From the NCBI GenBank assembly GCA_050485645.1, contig JBJHBT010000022.1, positions 1 through 64,000 on the forward strand: a stretch of DNA of 64,000 nt. Direction: 5' to 3'. The notes beneath the pieces were generated by a model, which had not been told where the DNA came from, did not search any database, and saw nothing but the letters and a program-made list of their open reading frames with translations. Below are positions 53,689 to 62,136 of the stretch, in pieces (positions within the stretch are counted from its first letter, which is position 1; the number at the start of each line of letters is the position of its first letter). The stretch is from JBJHBP01 sp050485645. GTDB taxonomy: Bacteria > Pseudomonadota > Gammaproteobacteria > Steroidobacterales > Rariloculaceae. The translations under genes were made by a program, and so were the position numbers.

Positions 53689-54219
53689 TCATCCGGCCAG
53701 TCGCAGACCGCTTTCCCACAGCGGCGATGCCACCACGGCGGAACCAGCGAGGCCAACCAGAATCGCCGCCAGGCCGGGCACGAGCTGCACCAGACACAGC
53801 TTCCGGGCGACGGCCGGGCTCGAAGGCGCCCCATCAGCCCCGTAAAAATGCTTGGCAGTACTGCGTGCCATTGCTGCAAAGCTAAGCGGGACAGCAATGA
53901 CAAGCGTAACCGCCATAACGAGAGCCGCAGCGCTTGCAAAGAAATCCGTCTCGGCGGCGGCGGTGACTGTGAAGGCGGGAGATGCCGACAATCCGGTGAC
54001 AGCCAACAGCGCCCCAAGACCGAGTAGCATGATGAAGTAGATGCCACAGGTCATCGAGGCCGTTAGCAGATAACCGTAGAAGGCGGCGCCATAAGCTACC
54101 TCAAGAGACGGTTTGAACCCGGCGATCCGTGGCGCGGCAATCCGGACGAGAAGAGCACTGACCAGCGCCGTTCCAGCCAGTGCCGCTACTGATATCAGGA
54201 AGAACATGAGCATGAGCAT
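53689..54219 (-). CDS. Four-TM membrane protein of unknown function
   Basis: A 176-residue very hydrophobic protein with four predicted membrane helices (about 3-25, 45-75, 90-118, 145-168). It has no recognisable motif. The start MLMLMFFLISVAALAG has three closely spaced ATGs preceded by aggacaagg. It lies downstream of the TIR genes on the same strand but about 190 bases away, so a functional link is uncertain. Confidence 0.6.
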   Translation of the reverse strand: MLMLMFFLISVAALAGTALVSALLVRIAAPRIAGFKPSLEVAYGAAFYGYLLTASMTCGIYFIMLLGLGALLAVTGLSASPAFTVTAAAETDFFASAAALVMAVTLVIAVPLSFAAMARSTAKHFYGADGAPSSPAVARKLCLVQLVPGLAAILVGLAGSAVVASPLWESGLRLAG

Positions 54220-54411
54220 GACCTTGTCCTCGTGCAGGCGTGTTCATCGCCAAGCTAGCAAGGCATCGCACCCTCGTCCTGGTCATACTCTGGTCACGCG
54301 CTTTTCCGACGGCAGATCAGTCCAGCACAACGAAACAGCGTACTTTAAGGAATGTATCGCACGCCAGCTTCGCTTCACCCACGATAAGCGCTCCTGAAAC
54401 AAGGACTCTTC

Positions 54412-54987
54412 CTATCGCCATTGGGGGGCGCCACGCATCCAACTCTCGAATCTGGCGTAGCCGCCGCCCGGCCTATTGACCCAGGCACTCTTACTCGCGC
54501 CAGCAGGTGCCTGCGTGATGTCCACATATGGGTAGAGGCCCAGATATTCCTGGCCGCGGAACGTGTCGCTCGCGTTATCCGGCACGACAGGAAGGATTGC
54601 GACGTTTCCGTTGTGCCCATCGAAGAAACCTAGTTCCCACGGCATCCATTTCGAATGTGGCGCATTGGGAGTGTGGAGATACAACAAGCTACCGCAGCAA
54701 GTCATACGCGCGCGCAAGATCTGAGCCGTCTCCGCATTCACACGTGCCCGATCCAGTTGACGATCCTCAATCCAGTCAACATAGACGCTGTGACCGAGTT
54801 CCTCTAGAACCTGCTTGGCGCCAACCACAAGCTCCGCATCCCGAAGCGCGTGCGATAGAAAAATATCGTAGCGCCTCTCCTCCGGAGAGGCTTGCTCTTT
54901 GAGGATGCGTTCTGCACTCGCAGAACGACGCCGTGACTTGGCGCGTGCGGCTGCGCGATAGACTGTGCTTTCCCGAAGAAGCGCCAT
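54412..54987 (-). CDS. TIR-domain protein, probable NAD+-processing defence enzyme
   Basis: A 191-residue protein. A basic N-terminal segment (1-38) is followed by a TIR domain: first strand YDIFLSHALRD (40-50), second strand HSVYVDW, and the conserved catalytic pattern W-x3-E in SKWMPWELGFFDG with Glu at residue 118. Bacterial TIR domains of defence systems cleave or cyclise NAD+. The ATG at 54987 overlaps the stop of the upstream TIR-like gene (TAATG) and follows ggtgggg, so it is translationally coupled. It is the last gene of the three-gene minus-strand unit. Confidence 0.8.
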   Translation of the reverse strand: MALLRESTVYRAAARAKSRRRSASAERILKEQASPEERRYDIFLSHALRDAELVVGAKQVLEELGHSVYVDWIEDRQLDRARVNAETAQILRARMTCCGSLLYLHTPNAPHSKWMPWELGFFDGHNGNVAILPVVPDNASDTFRGQEYLGLYPYVDITQAPAGASKSAWVNRPGGGYARFESWMRGAPQWR

Positions 54988-55655
54988 TATCGCCCCACCG
55001 CTGCTGCCGCAGCAGAAACCCAGCCGGAGAAGTTCGCACTTCCCGCATCTGCCACATAGTCGTAACAGCGGGCATAGCGTGAGAGCGGCACAACGTGCGT
55101 ATTTCTCGGCGCCGGCCACTGCGCCGGGAGTTCGACAGCCTGCGTATAGTCACCATAGGCGACCCATTGTCCTTGGGGGCTCACCTCAGCCACAAGAATG
55201 CGGCCGTCATTGGTACGATAGACCCCCATATAATCGAGAGGGTTCGGTCCTGCGTAACTCGCGACTCCCTGACGATCTTCTAAGCGGTGGATGTGGACGG
55301 TTATAAGCCCGTTGCCTTTGACGATACTCCTGGCAATCTCGTATCGGACCCAGCGCCGCAGATAGGTATGTATCCCGGCAAGCACGCACGTGACAGAAGT
55401 ATTCTTCATCCCCTGACGAATGAGCGCCTTGAGGCTTTCTTCGCCCTGACGCCTACTGCTTTCCCACAAACTGCCGTCAAAGAACCCTTCAGCCTCACGC
55501 TCGCCTTCCCGACGAAACCTCCAGGATTGACGCACCTGGTTTGCACGCCAGATGTCCAGTTGATAATGAAAAGAAAAAAATACCCGCCGCTTTTGCGGCA
55601 CCTGCGACAGTAATCCGCCGCGCCGCAAGATCACAGCGTCCTTCCTGCAAGGCAT
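54987..55655 (-). CDS. TIR-like (DUF1863/ThsB-type) protein
   Basis: This protein matches the MTH538/DUF1863 TIR-like family, to which Thoeris ThsB sensors belong. RRVFFSFHYQLDIWRANQVR opens the fold, a middle block ESLKALIRQGMKNTSVTCVL follows, and RRWVRYEIARSI carries W-x3-E (Glu at residue 106 from this start). A further C-terminal 100 residues are not recognised. ATG 55655 overlaps the upstream gene by 25 bases; a GTG at 55601, closer to the conserved start, is equally possible. It is flanked by a 2-TM protein upstream and a second TIR protein downstream, an unusual combination. Confidence 0.8.
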   Translation of the reverse strand: MPCRKDAVILRRGGLLSQVPQKRRVFFSFHYQLDIWRANQVRQSWRFRREGEREAEGFFDGSLWESSRRQGEESLKALIRQGMKNTSVTCVLAGIHTYLRRWVRYEIARSIVKGNGLITVHIHRLEDRQGVASYAGPNPLDYMGVYRTNDGRILVAEVSPQGQWVAYGDYTQAVELPAQWPAPRNTHVVPLSRYARCYDYVADAGSANFSGWVSAAAAAVGR

Positions 55656-56092
55656 ACGACGATCGCGATAAAGAAAATCAAGGCACCGTACAGGCCGGCC
55701 ACTGACCATGAGCCCAGAACTGCCCACAGAGAGACCCCATCGGGTTCGGGGGCAAGGCGAAAATCCGGGCGCAGTTCGTCCGGCTCCAAGCGGACTGCGT
55801 CATACAATCGCCGATACCCGCGCTCAAGGCGCAGATAACGGGCATCCAATAAAGCGAAAACGACGACGATGGCACCGGCAACGACCAAAATCGTTGTCGA
55901 CTCAATAAAGCGCGCCAAGGAAATAGCCGCGACGGTCACGACGACCGCGTAGCGCTTGATCGTGCCGCTATTGCCGGACATGCGGGCGAGCGCGCCCTGG
56001 ATCATCTCCAAGTGCTTGATTCTGCGTCCCGCATAGCTCTCGGATTCAGCGGTCATGTCCGCATCCACTGGTCCATAAACCGGTTTAATCAT
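55631..56092 (-). CDS. Two-TM membrane protein of a TIR cassette, possible effector
   Basis: A protein of up to 153 residues with two adjacent membrane helices (about 47-64 and 67-83) between soluble ends. The stretch RIKHLEMIQGALARMSGN before the first helix and LDARYLRLERGYRRLYD after the second resemble an uncharacterised 2-TM family that co-occurs with TIR-like proteins. The layout also recalls SLATT-type effectors. The outermost ATG lies inside the palindrome shared with the divergent operon; ATG 56056 (residue 13, MTAESESYAGRR) is more likely the true start. It is the first gene of the TIR operon. A pore-forming role is inference. Confidence 0.65.
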   Translation of the reverse strand: MIKPVYGPVDADMTAESESYAGRRIKHLEMIQGALARMSGNSGTIKRYAVVVTVAAISLARFIESTTILVVAGAIVVVFALLDARYLRLERGYRRLYDAVRLEPDELRPDFRLAPEPDGVSLWAVLGSWSVAGLYGALIFFIAIVVCLAGRTL

Positions 56093-56119
56093 GCATCACT
56101 TTGATGTATTGTGATGCAT
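56091..56119. promoter_or_regulatory. Palindromic candidate operator between divergent defence operons
   Basis: ATGCATCAC (56091-56099) and GTGATGCAT (56111-56119) form a perfect 9-bp inverted repeat with an 11-base spacer. A third related half-site, GATGTAT (56103-56109), lies in the spacer. Repeated short half-sites of this sort suit ribbon-helix-helix repressors. The palindrome overlaps the outermost start codons on both sides, so bound protein would block both operons. Confidence 0.6.
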
Positions 56120-56345
56120 GACCACAAGCGAATCAACCATGATGAAGCCTAAAAAATCCACTCGTATTACTGTGAGCCTGGCCGACGACGAGCATGCAGG
56201 CCTGAGCGCACTCGCCGAGCGGTACGATGTATCGCTCTCCTGGCTGACCCGCAAGGCCGTCCTGGAGTTTCTGCAACGCTACGGCGAAGGTGGCACACAG
56301 CTTACGCTCGATCTGCCGCGTCCCCGGCTGCGAGGCCGGTCATGA
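56118..56345 (+). CDS. Ribbon-helix-helix (CopG-type) transcriptional regulator
   Basis: A protein of up to 75 residues with the CopG/RHH pattern: a basic strand STRITVSLAD, then helix A (DDEHAGLSALAERYD) and helix B (SLSWLTRKAVLEFLQRY). The first ATG lies within the palindrome; ATGs at 56139 and 56142 fit the usual start just before KKSTRITV better and would leave room for a promoter. It overlaps the methyltransferase-endonuclease gene by four bases (ATGA), so it probably controls that gene in the manner of R-M controller proteins, and possibly the divergent TIR operon. Confidence 0.82.
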   Translation: MTTSESTMMKPKKSTRITVSLADDEHAGLSALAERYDVSLSWLTRKAVLEFLQRYGEGGTQLTLDLPRPRLRGRS

Positions 56346-58867
56346 ATGTTGCCGCTTTTGCCGATACATCCGAGTTTTATCGTGTGGACGCCGCCCTTCG
56401 TCTTGACCCGAAGAAGAGGTCTTTACTCGGCCAGTACATGACGCCGTCGCCGATCGGCCGCTTCATGGCCGGCCTCTTCGACGATGTTTCGGGTGACATA
56501 CGCCTGCTCGATCCGGGCGCAGGCGTTGGCTCACTTACGGCCGCCTTTGTCGAGCGACTATGCCAGAGCGAAGTGCGGCCTGCATCAGCACATTTCGAGA
56601 CCTATGAGATCGAACCATTGCTGGTCAGCTACCTTGAACAGACCTGCAAGGAAATCCTCGAACGTTGCAAGGATGCCGGCATCCCGGCAAGTCGCACAAT
56701 CTACCAGGATGATTTCATCCTCTCTCACGCAGACCGGGAGCAACCGGATATTTTTGCGGCATCGGAAGCGCAAGCGGCGTTGTTCACACACGTGATCATG
56801 AACCCGCCATATAAGAAGATCACAACCGCCTCTGCTCACCGCGCGGCACTGCGCAAGGCGGGCATCGAGACGTCCAATCTATATACCGCCTTTATGTATC
56901 TTGCCGCTCTGCGCCTCAAAGCCGGCGGCGAGATGGTTGCCATTGTGCCGCGCTCTTTTTGTAACGGCCCCTATTTCAAGCCATTCAGGCAGGCCTTCTT
57001 CTCCATGATGGCGCTGCGTCACATTCACCTCTTCGAAAAGCGCAATAGCGCGTTCGAGGGCGACGATGTGCTACAGGAAAACATCATTCTCCACGCTGTG
57101 AAAGGCGCCAAGCCGTCGCAGGTAACGATCACCACCAGTCGCGGTGGCAATTTCGCGTTTGACGCCGATAGCGAGTCATGGGTTGGCGAGGATATGACCC
57201 AGCGCACGGTTAGCTACGGCTCCGTGGTTCGTGAAACCGATCCTGACCAGTTCGTACATATCGCAGCGAACGACCTGGAACAGGGCATCGTTGACCGCAT
57301 GGCGCATTTCGAGGCGACGCTCGCCGATCTCGGCTTGCAAGTCTCGACCGGACCGGTTGTCGATTTTCGGCTGAAATCCGACCTTCGGAAAAATCCGGAG
57401 GAAGGCACCGTTCCCCTTCTTTATCCCGTGCATTTTCAAGTAGGGCGGATGACATGGCCGAAGGAAAGCAGGAAGCCTAACGCCATTGCCGTCTCCGACC
57501 AGAGCAGGCGGTGGCTTTGGGAAAATAGCGACCACTATGTCATCACGCGCCGCTTTACATCCAAAGAAGAGCGCCGGCGGATCGTTGCTTCGGTCTATGA
57601 CGGCACATTGCCGGGCGCGCTGATCGGTTTCGAGAACCACCTCAATGTCTTCCATGCAGGGCAAAAAGGCATTGATCGTCATCTGGCGCGCGGGCTGAGC
57701 CTTTATCTCAATAGCACATTGGTCGATCGCTATTTCCGTCAGTTCAACGGCCACACGCAAGTCAATGCCACCGATCTTCGCTCTCTAAAGTACCCTGACC
57801 GCACAACGCTTATACGCATGGGGAAGAGCACACAAGACCGCACGCTGTCCCAGCGGGAGATCGATAACGTCATAGAAGGGGAACTCGCTGACATGCCTAA
57901 CGACAAGAATCCGCTGAGCGCACAACAAAAAATCGACGAGGCGCTGGAGATACTTCGTGCGCTGGGTTTGCCGCGTGGCCAGCAAAATGAACGTTCCGCC
58001 CTGACGCTCCTGGCGCTTGTGGATCTCAAACCGGATGGTCGATGGCAGGGGCTGCAACGGCCGTTAATGGGCATCACGCCCATCATGGACTATACCCGTG
58101 AGAATTACGGTCGTGAGTACGCCCCCAATACCCGCGAAACCTTTCGTCGCCAGACGATGCATCAGTTTGTTGAAGCCGGTATCGCGCTTTACAACCCTGA
58201 CCGGCCGGACCGGCCTGTCAACAGCCCCAAGGCCTGCTACCAGATCAGCGAAGAGGCCTACCAGGTCATCCTCGCATTCGGCACCAAGCGGTGGAAAGCG
58301 ACGCTGGATGCGTATCTGGAGGGGCAGCAGACACTCGCGGCAAAGTGGGCGAAACATCGGGACATGCAAATGATCCCGGTCGTTATTTCCGGCGGCACGG
58401 AGATCAGGCTTACACCCGGCGCTCACAGTGAACTCATAAAGCAGATCATCACCGAGTTTGCGCCCCGCTTTGCGCCGGGCGCCGAAGTCATCTATGTCGG
58501 CGATACCGGAGACAAGATCGGTTACTTTCAGCTTGAGCGGCTTGCGGAATTGGGCGTGGTCGTCGATCAACACGGGAAGATGCCGGACGTGGTGCTGCAT
58601 TACGGCGAACGCGACTGGCTTTTACTGATCGAGTCGGTCACAAGCCATGGACCGGTCGATGCCAAGCGGCACAATGAGCTGGCGACCCTTTTCGCCGGCG
58701 CCACTCCGGGGCTGGTCTATGTGACGGCCTTCCCGGACCGCGCCGTCATGGCACGCTATCTTGGGAATATCTCCTGGGAGACCGAAGTCTGGTGCGCGGA
58801 TGCACCGACGCACCTCATTCACTTTAACGGCGAGCGCTTTTTGGGGCCTTACGAGGAGGCTCCGTAA
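56342..58867 (+). CDS. Fused adenine methyltransferase / BsuBI-PstI-type restriction endonuclease
   Basis: An 841-residue single-chain restriction-modification protein. The N-terminal half is an Eco57I/PstI-like N6-adenine methyltransferase: motif I LLDPGAGVGSLTAAF (about 55-69) and motif IV NPPY (154-157). From about residue 540 to the end it matches BsuBI/PstI endonucleases: the helical N-domain (EALEILRALGLPRGQQNERS) and the catalytic domain with GDTGDKIGYF and PDVVLHYGERDWLLLIESV (PD at 748-749, Glu 764). BsuBI and PstI themselves have separate R and M proteins and cut CTGCAG. The target of this fusion cannot be read from sequence. It is coupled to the RHH regulator by an ATGA overlap. 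Confidence 0.88.
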   Translation: MNVAAFADTSEFYRVDAALRLDPKKRSLLGQYMTPSPIGRFMAGLFDDVSGDIRLLDPGAGVGSLTAAFVERLCQSEVRPASAHFETYEIEPLLVSYLEQTCKEILERCKDAGIPASRTIYQDDFILSHADREQPDIFAASEAQAALFTHVIMNPPYKKITTASAHRAALRKAGIETSNLYTAFMYLAALRLKAGGEMVAIVPRSFCNGPYFKPFRQAFFSMMALRHIHLFEKRNSAFEGDDVLQENIILHAVKGAKPSQVTITTSRGGNFAFDADSESWVGEDMTQRTVSYGSVVRETDPDQFVHIAANDLEQGIVDRMAHFEATLADLGLQVSTGPVVDFRLKSDLRKNPEEGTVPLLYPVHFQVGRMTWPKESRKPNAIAVSDQSRRWLWENSDHYVITRRFTSKEERRRIVASVYDGTLPGALIGFENHLNVFHAGQKGIDRHLARGLSLYLNSTLVDRYFRQFNGHTQVNATDLRSLKYPDRTTLIRMGKSTQDRTLSQREIDNVIEGELADMPNDKNPLSAQQKIDEALEILRALGLPRGQQNERSALTLLALVDLKPDGRWQGLQRPLMGITPIMDYTRENYGREYAPNTRETFRRQTMHQFVEAGIALYNPDRPDRPVNSPKACYQISEEAYQVILAFGTKRWKATLDAYLEGQQTLAAKWAKHRDMQMIPVVISGGTEIRLTPGAHSELIKQIITEFAPRFAPGAEVIYVGDTGDKIGYFQLERLAELGVVVDQHGKMPDVVLHYGERDWLLLIESVTSHGPVDAKRHNELATLFAGATPGLVYVTAFPDRAVMARYLGNISWETEVWCADAPTHLIHFNGERFLGPYEEAP

Positions 58868-58946
58868 CGGACATGCCGGCACGTTTTTGGGACATGCTCC
58901 AAGTCTCACGCGGCGGCATATGGAGAGGCATTTCAGGTTTGCGGAA

Positions 58947-60710
58947 ATGAAGCAGGAAGAATTGACGAGCATATTCTGCGAACAGCCGCAAAGCTTCATG
59001 TGGTTTCTCGGCGCGGGCGTTTCCCGTACTGCAGGCCTGCCGACCGCAACCGATGTCATCTGGGACATGAAGCGCCGCTACTACTGCCGCGAAGAAAACC
59101 AGGAGATTACGAGACAGGATATTCAGAGCGAGGCGGTCAGGGAGAAAATCCAGAGCTTCATGGACTCACGCGGCTTCCCGCCACTGTGGGCCGAAGATGA
59201 GTACGAGGTCTATTTCGAGAAGATATTCGGCGAGGATCTGGAGCGCCAGCGTCGTTACCTGTCAAGGCTTCTCTCGGAAGAACGTGTCTCGCTATCGGTT
59301 GGACAACGTATTCTGGGCGCCATGATGGCAGCCAATCTCTGCAAGGTTGCCTTTACCACCAACTTCGACAGTGTCATCGAGAAAGCGTTGGCCGAAGTCG
59401 CCGGACGGTCTCTTTCCGCATACCATCTGGAGGGGTCTGAATCGGCAAGCGCCGCCCTTGATAACGATGAGTACCCGTTCTACTGCAAACTGCACGGGGA
59501 CTTTCGGTATCAGAGCCTCAAAAATCTGCCTTCCGATCTGGCGAAGCAGAACGAGGCTCTGTCGGACTGCTTTGTCACCGCCGGCAACCGCTTTGGCTGT
59601 ATCGTTACCGGCTATAGCGGCCGTGACCGCAGCGTTATGGCGCTTTTCGATCGTGTTCTTGCCTCGCACAATCCGTTTCCGCACGGGCTGTTCTGGACGG
59701 GCATTAAGGGAGCGTCTCTTCACCCGGCCGTGGAGTCGTTACTTGAGAGAGCGGCAGAGCGCGGTGTTCGTGCTCATTACGTTGAAATCGAAACCTTCGA
59801 TGTGCTGATGCTACGTTTATGGCGCAGCATCGATCAAAAACCGCCGGACCTCGATGCGAAGGTGAGACGGTCGGCTATAGCGCACGCCGATACTCCGCTC
59901 CCGCCCGTCGGGACGAATAGACCCTTGATGCGGCTTAACGCGTTACCCATTCTCGCACTGCCTACACAATGTCATGCGGTAACGTTGAAGGAAGATAAAA
60001 GCTGGACAGAAATCTCCGAAATCGTCAACGCATCGAGCCATGAACTGATTTTCACGAAAGGCGATGCCGTCTGGTGCTGGGGCACCGAAGAGCAAATACG
60101 CGACACGTTCGGAGACAACTTGTCAGCACTGTCGCAGCGCGACCTGCCCGCTGATCTGCGCGCGGCTGAAAACCTGCATGTAAAGGGTTTCGTCGAGAAG
60201 GCTCTATGCCGGGCGCTGGCGCACGATCGCCCTTTGCTCGTCCGCCGGCATCACGGCGTTCACTATCTCATCGCCAACCCAAACGCATCAGATACGGCGC
60301 CTCTCGCATCACTGAAAGCCGCGGCGCGTGGCGTGGCCGGTACGATTCCAGGACTGTTTTCCGCCCCGTCCGAACAACAGCCTCGATCAATACCGGTTAA
60401 ATGGGCTGAAGCGTTGCGCGTTTCTTTGGAGCATGCGGGAGACAGCACTTTGTTGCTGATCGATCCCGATATATGGGTATGGCCGCGCCAATCACGGCGC
60501 GACGCCGTCGATTTTCTTGACCGCCGGCGCGCGGATCGCCGCAATGACAAGTACAACGCGCTATTGGATGCGTGGGTGCAGATCCTGTTCCACGGCTCCG
60601 CAAGCGCACAGGAGATCACAGCCAAGCCTTTTGACAGCGGAAGCGAGATTGGTAACCCGTCCTTCCGCATCGCACGACGGACGGCATTCGCAAGAAGGCG
60701 TGCGGCGTGA
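58947..60710 (+). CDS. Sir2-APAZ protein of a short-Argonaute (SPARSA) system
   Basis: A 587-residue protein with an N-terminal Sir2-type NADase (GAGVSR at 22-27, TTNFD at 137-141, KLHGD with the catalytic His at 183) and a C-terminal APAZ region (about 290-587) that takes the place of the missing Argonaute N/PAZ part. In characterised SPARSA systems the Sir2-APAZ subunit binds the short Argonaute and, after guide-directed target binding, depletes NAD+ and kills or arrests the cell. The frame opens at 58761 inside the R-M gene; ATG 58947 (MKQEELTSIF) fits the Sir2 start, and ATG 58920 is possible. It lies 79 bases after the R-M gene. Confidence 0.88.
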   Translation: MKQEELTSIFCEQPQSFMWFLGAGVSRTAGLPTATDVIWDMKRRYYCREENQEITRQDIQSEAVREKIQSFMDSRGFPPLWAEDEYEVYFEKIFGEDLERQRRYLSRLLSEERVSLSVGQRILGAMMAANLCKVAFTTNFDSVIEKALAEVAGRSLSAYHLEGSESASAALDNDEYPFYCKLHGDFRYQSLKNLPSDLAKQNEALSDCFVTAGNRFGCIVTGYSGRDRSVMALFDRVLASHNPFPHGLFWTGIKGASLHPAVESLLERAAERGVRAHYVEIETFDVLMLRLWRSIDQKPPDLDAKVRRSAIAHADTPLPPVGTNRPLMRLNALPILALPTQCHAVTLKEDKSWTEISEIVNASSHELIFTKGDAVWCWGTEEQIRDTFGDNLSALSQRDLPADLRAAENLHVKGFVEKALCRALAHDRPLLVRRHHGVHYLIANPNASDTAPLASLKAAARGVAGTIPGLFSAPSEQQPRSIPVKWAEALRVSLEHAGDSTLLLIDPDIWVWPRQSRRDAVDFLDRRRADRRNDKYNALLDAWVQILFHGSASAQEITAKPFDSGSEIGNPSFRIARRTAFARRRAA

Positions 60711-62119
60711 TGGCGGAGCACTCAGAACTATCCGGATACAGCGTGCTGCCTGAGCCTGAACTCGTATTTTTCGACAACAGGACGAACAGACATCCCCTTA
60801 AAGGGCTGATCGAGCACGGCCCTTACGGACTAAAATTCGGGGCGCCGCAATCCTTGCGCCTGGCACGGCTCGCACCCTCCGGCGACATGCAGAAGCTTGA
60901 TGGCCTGATTGCTGAACTTGAGCGACCGGCCGCCCCGCGCGAGGCCAAGAATTACTATCCGGAATATCCGGGCTTTGCCGATTTGTTCCGTGTTCCCGTT
61001 GCACAGCGTAACGAGCAGATCGTCTTCACCTTTCCAGAAGATCTGCATAATTTTGCAGGCGCCGGCGAGAAGGTCGAACTCGCGCGCGGCCTTTTTCAAT
61101 GTATCGCGCAGCTCCGTTCTGTCCGCAGCAGCTTCGACGTTGCGCTGGTCTACCTCCCGGAAAGCTGGGCCGCATGCTTTGAAGGAGAGAATTTTGACTT
61201 TCACGACTATCTCAAGGCGTACTGTGCGCCCTCGAATATCCCTATACAGATTATCCGTCAGGCAAGCCTGAAAAGGTCCTGCCGCGCGAATGTCATGTGG
61301 GGCTTGAGCGTTGCTCTATACGCGAAGGCCGGTGGCGTGCCGTGGAAACTCACGGGGTTGAGTCAGGATGAAGCATTTATCGGGATAAGCTACGCCATGA
61401 AGTCCGGTGCGGACGGAACACAGTACACGACCTGTTGCAGTCAGGTGTTTGATCCTGACGGTACCGGGTTCCGGTTTGTGGCTTACGATGCAAGGGAGTT
61501 TACGCAGGACGCCAAGAACAACCCGTATCTTTCCTACTATGAGATGCAATCCGTACTCTCGCGAAGTCTTGAGATTTATCAAAGCGGGCATTTTGGCCGA
61601 CTGCCAAAGAAGATTACGATTCACAAGAACACCCCGTTCAGAGAAGAGGAAATTCTTGGCGCGTTTGACAGCTTCAATCGAGATACGGAAGTCGAGCTCG
61701 TGCAGCTAGTCAAGGATGTGGAGTGGAAGGCTGTTCGCTTCAACGCGAAAAAGCCTCCCCAACCCTACAACTACCCGCTGGAACGGGGCACTTATTTGCC
61801 GGTGGAGAGAAACGCGGCATTATTATGGACGCAAGGAAGCGTCACCGGCGTTCACATGGATAATCCCCGGTATAACGTCTACAAGGAAGGGGCTTTGAAA
61901 CCAACCCCGTCACCAATCCTTGTGCGGCGATTTTCCGGCGAAGGTGGCTGGCACGGTACGTGCGCGGGAGTTTTGGCGCTCACGAAAATGGACTGGAACA
62001 ACAACACGCTTTACAAGAAGCTCCCGGTCACGCTTGGATATTCGAAAGCCTTTGCCAATATCATTCAGCAAAATCCGAACATGGTCGATAGCGTGTACGA
62101 TTTCCGCAATTTCATGTAG
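60710..62119 (+). CDS. Short prokaryotic Argonaute (MID-PIWI)
   Basis: A 469-residue protein with the size and layout of short pAgos, which contain only MID and PIWI domains. The PIWI segment DEAFIGISYAMKSG has Ser where catalytic Argonautes have the first Asp of the DEDX tetrad, so slicing is not expected. The C-terminus (DSVYDFRNFM) is the usual hydrophobic end. It should bind a short guide and recognise invader nucleic acid, passing the signal to the Sir2-APAZ partner. Its ATG overlaps the partner's TGA (TGATG); a GTG three bases earlier is possible. It ends 17 bases from the convergent relaxase gene. Confidence 0.9.
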   Translation: MAEHSELSGYSVLPEPELVFFDNRTNRHPLKGLIEHGPYGLKFGAPQSLRLARLAPSGDMQKLDGLIAELERPAAPREAKNYYPEYPGFADLFRVPVAQRNEQIVFTFPEDLHNFAGAGEKVELARGLFQCIAQLRSVRSSFDVALVYLPESWAACFEGENFDFHDYLKAYCAPSNIPIQIIRQASLKRSCRANVMWGLSVALYAKAGGVPWKLTGLSQDEAFIGISYAMKSGADGTQYTTCCSQVFDPDGTGFRFVAYDAREFTQDAKNNPYLSYYEMQSVLSRSLEIYQSGHFGRLPKKITIHKNTPFREEEILGAFDSFNRDTEVELVQLVKDVEWKAVRFNAKKPPQPYNYPLERGTYLPVERNAALLWTQGSVTGVHMDNPRYNVYKEGALKPTPSPILVRRFSGEGGWHGTCAGVLALTKMDWNNNTLYKKLPVTLGYSKAFANIIQQNPNMVDSVYDFRNFM

Positions 62120-62136
62120 GCAGGAAAACGCACCCC

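Noticed and set aside
53613..54047. Minus-strand 144-residue Arg/Ser/Pro-rich frame
   Set aside because: It is a shifted-frame shadow of the four-TM protein gene, without a membrane or domain pattern.
54412..56092. Classification as canonical Thoeris
   Set aside because: No ThsA-type protein (SIR2-SLOG or TM-macro) accompanies the TIR genes; the nearby Sir2 domain belongs to the Sir2-APAZ/Argonaute pair on the opposite strand.
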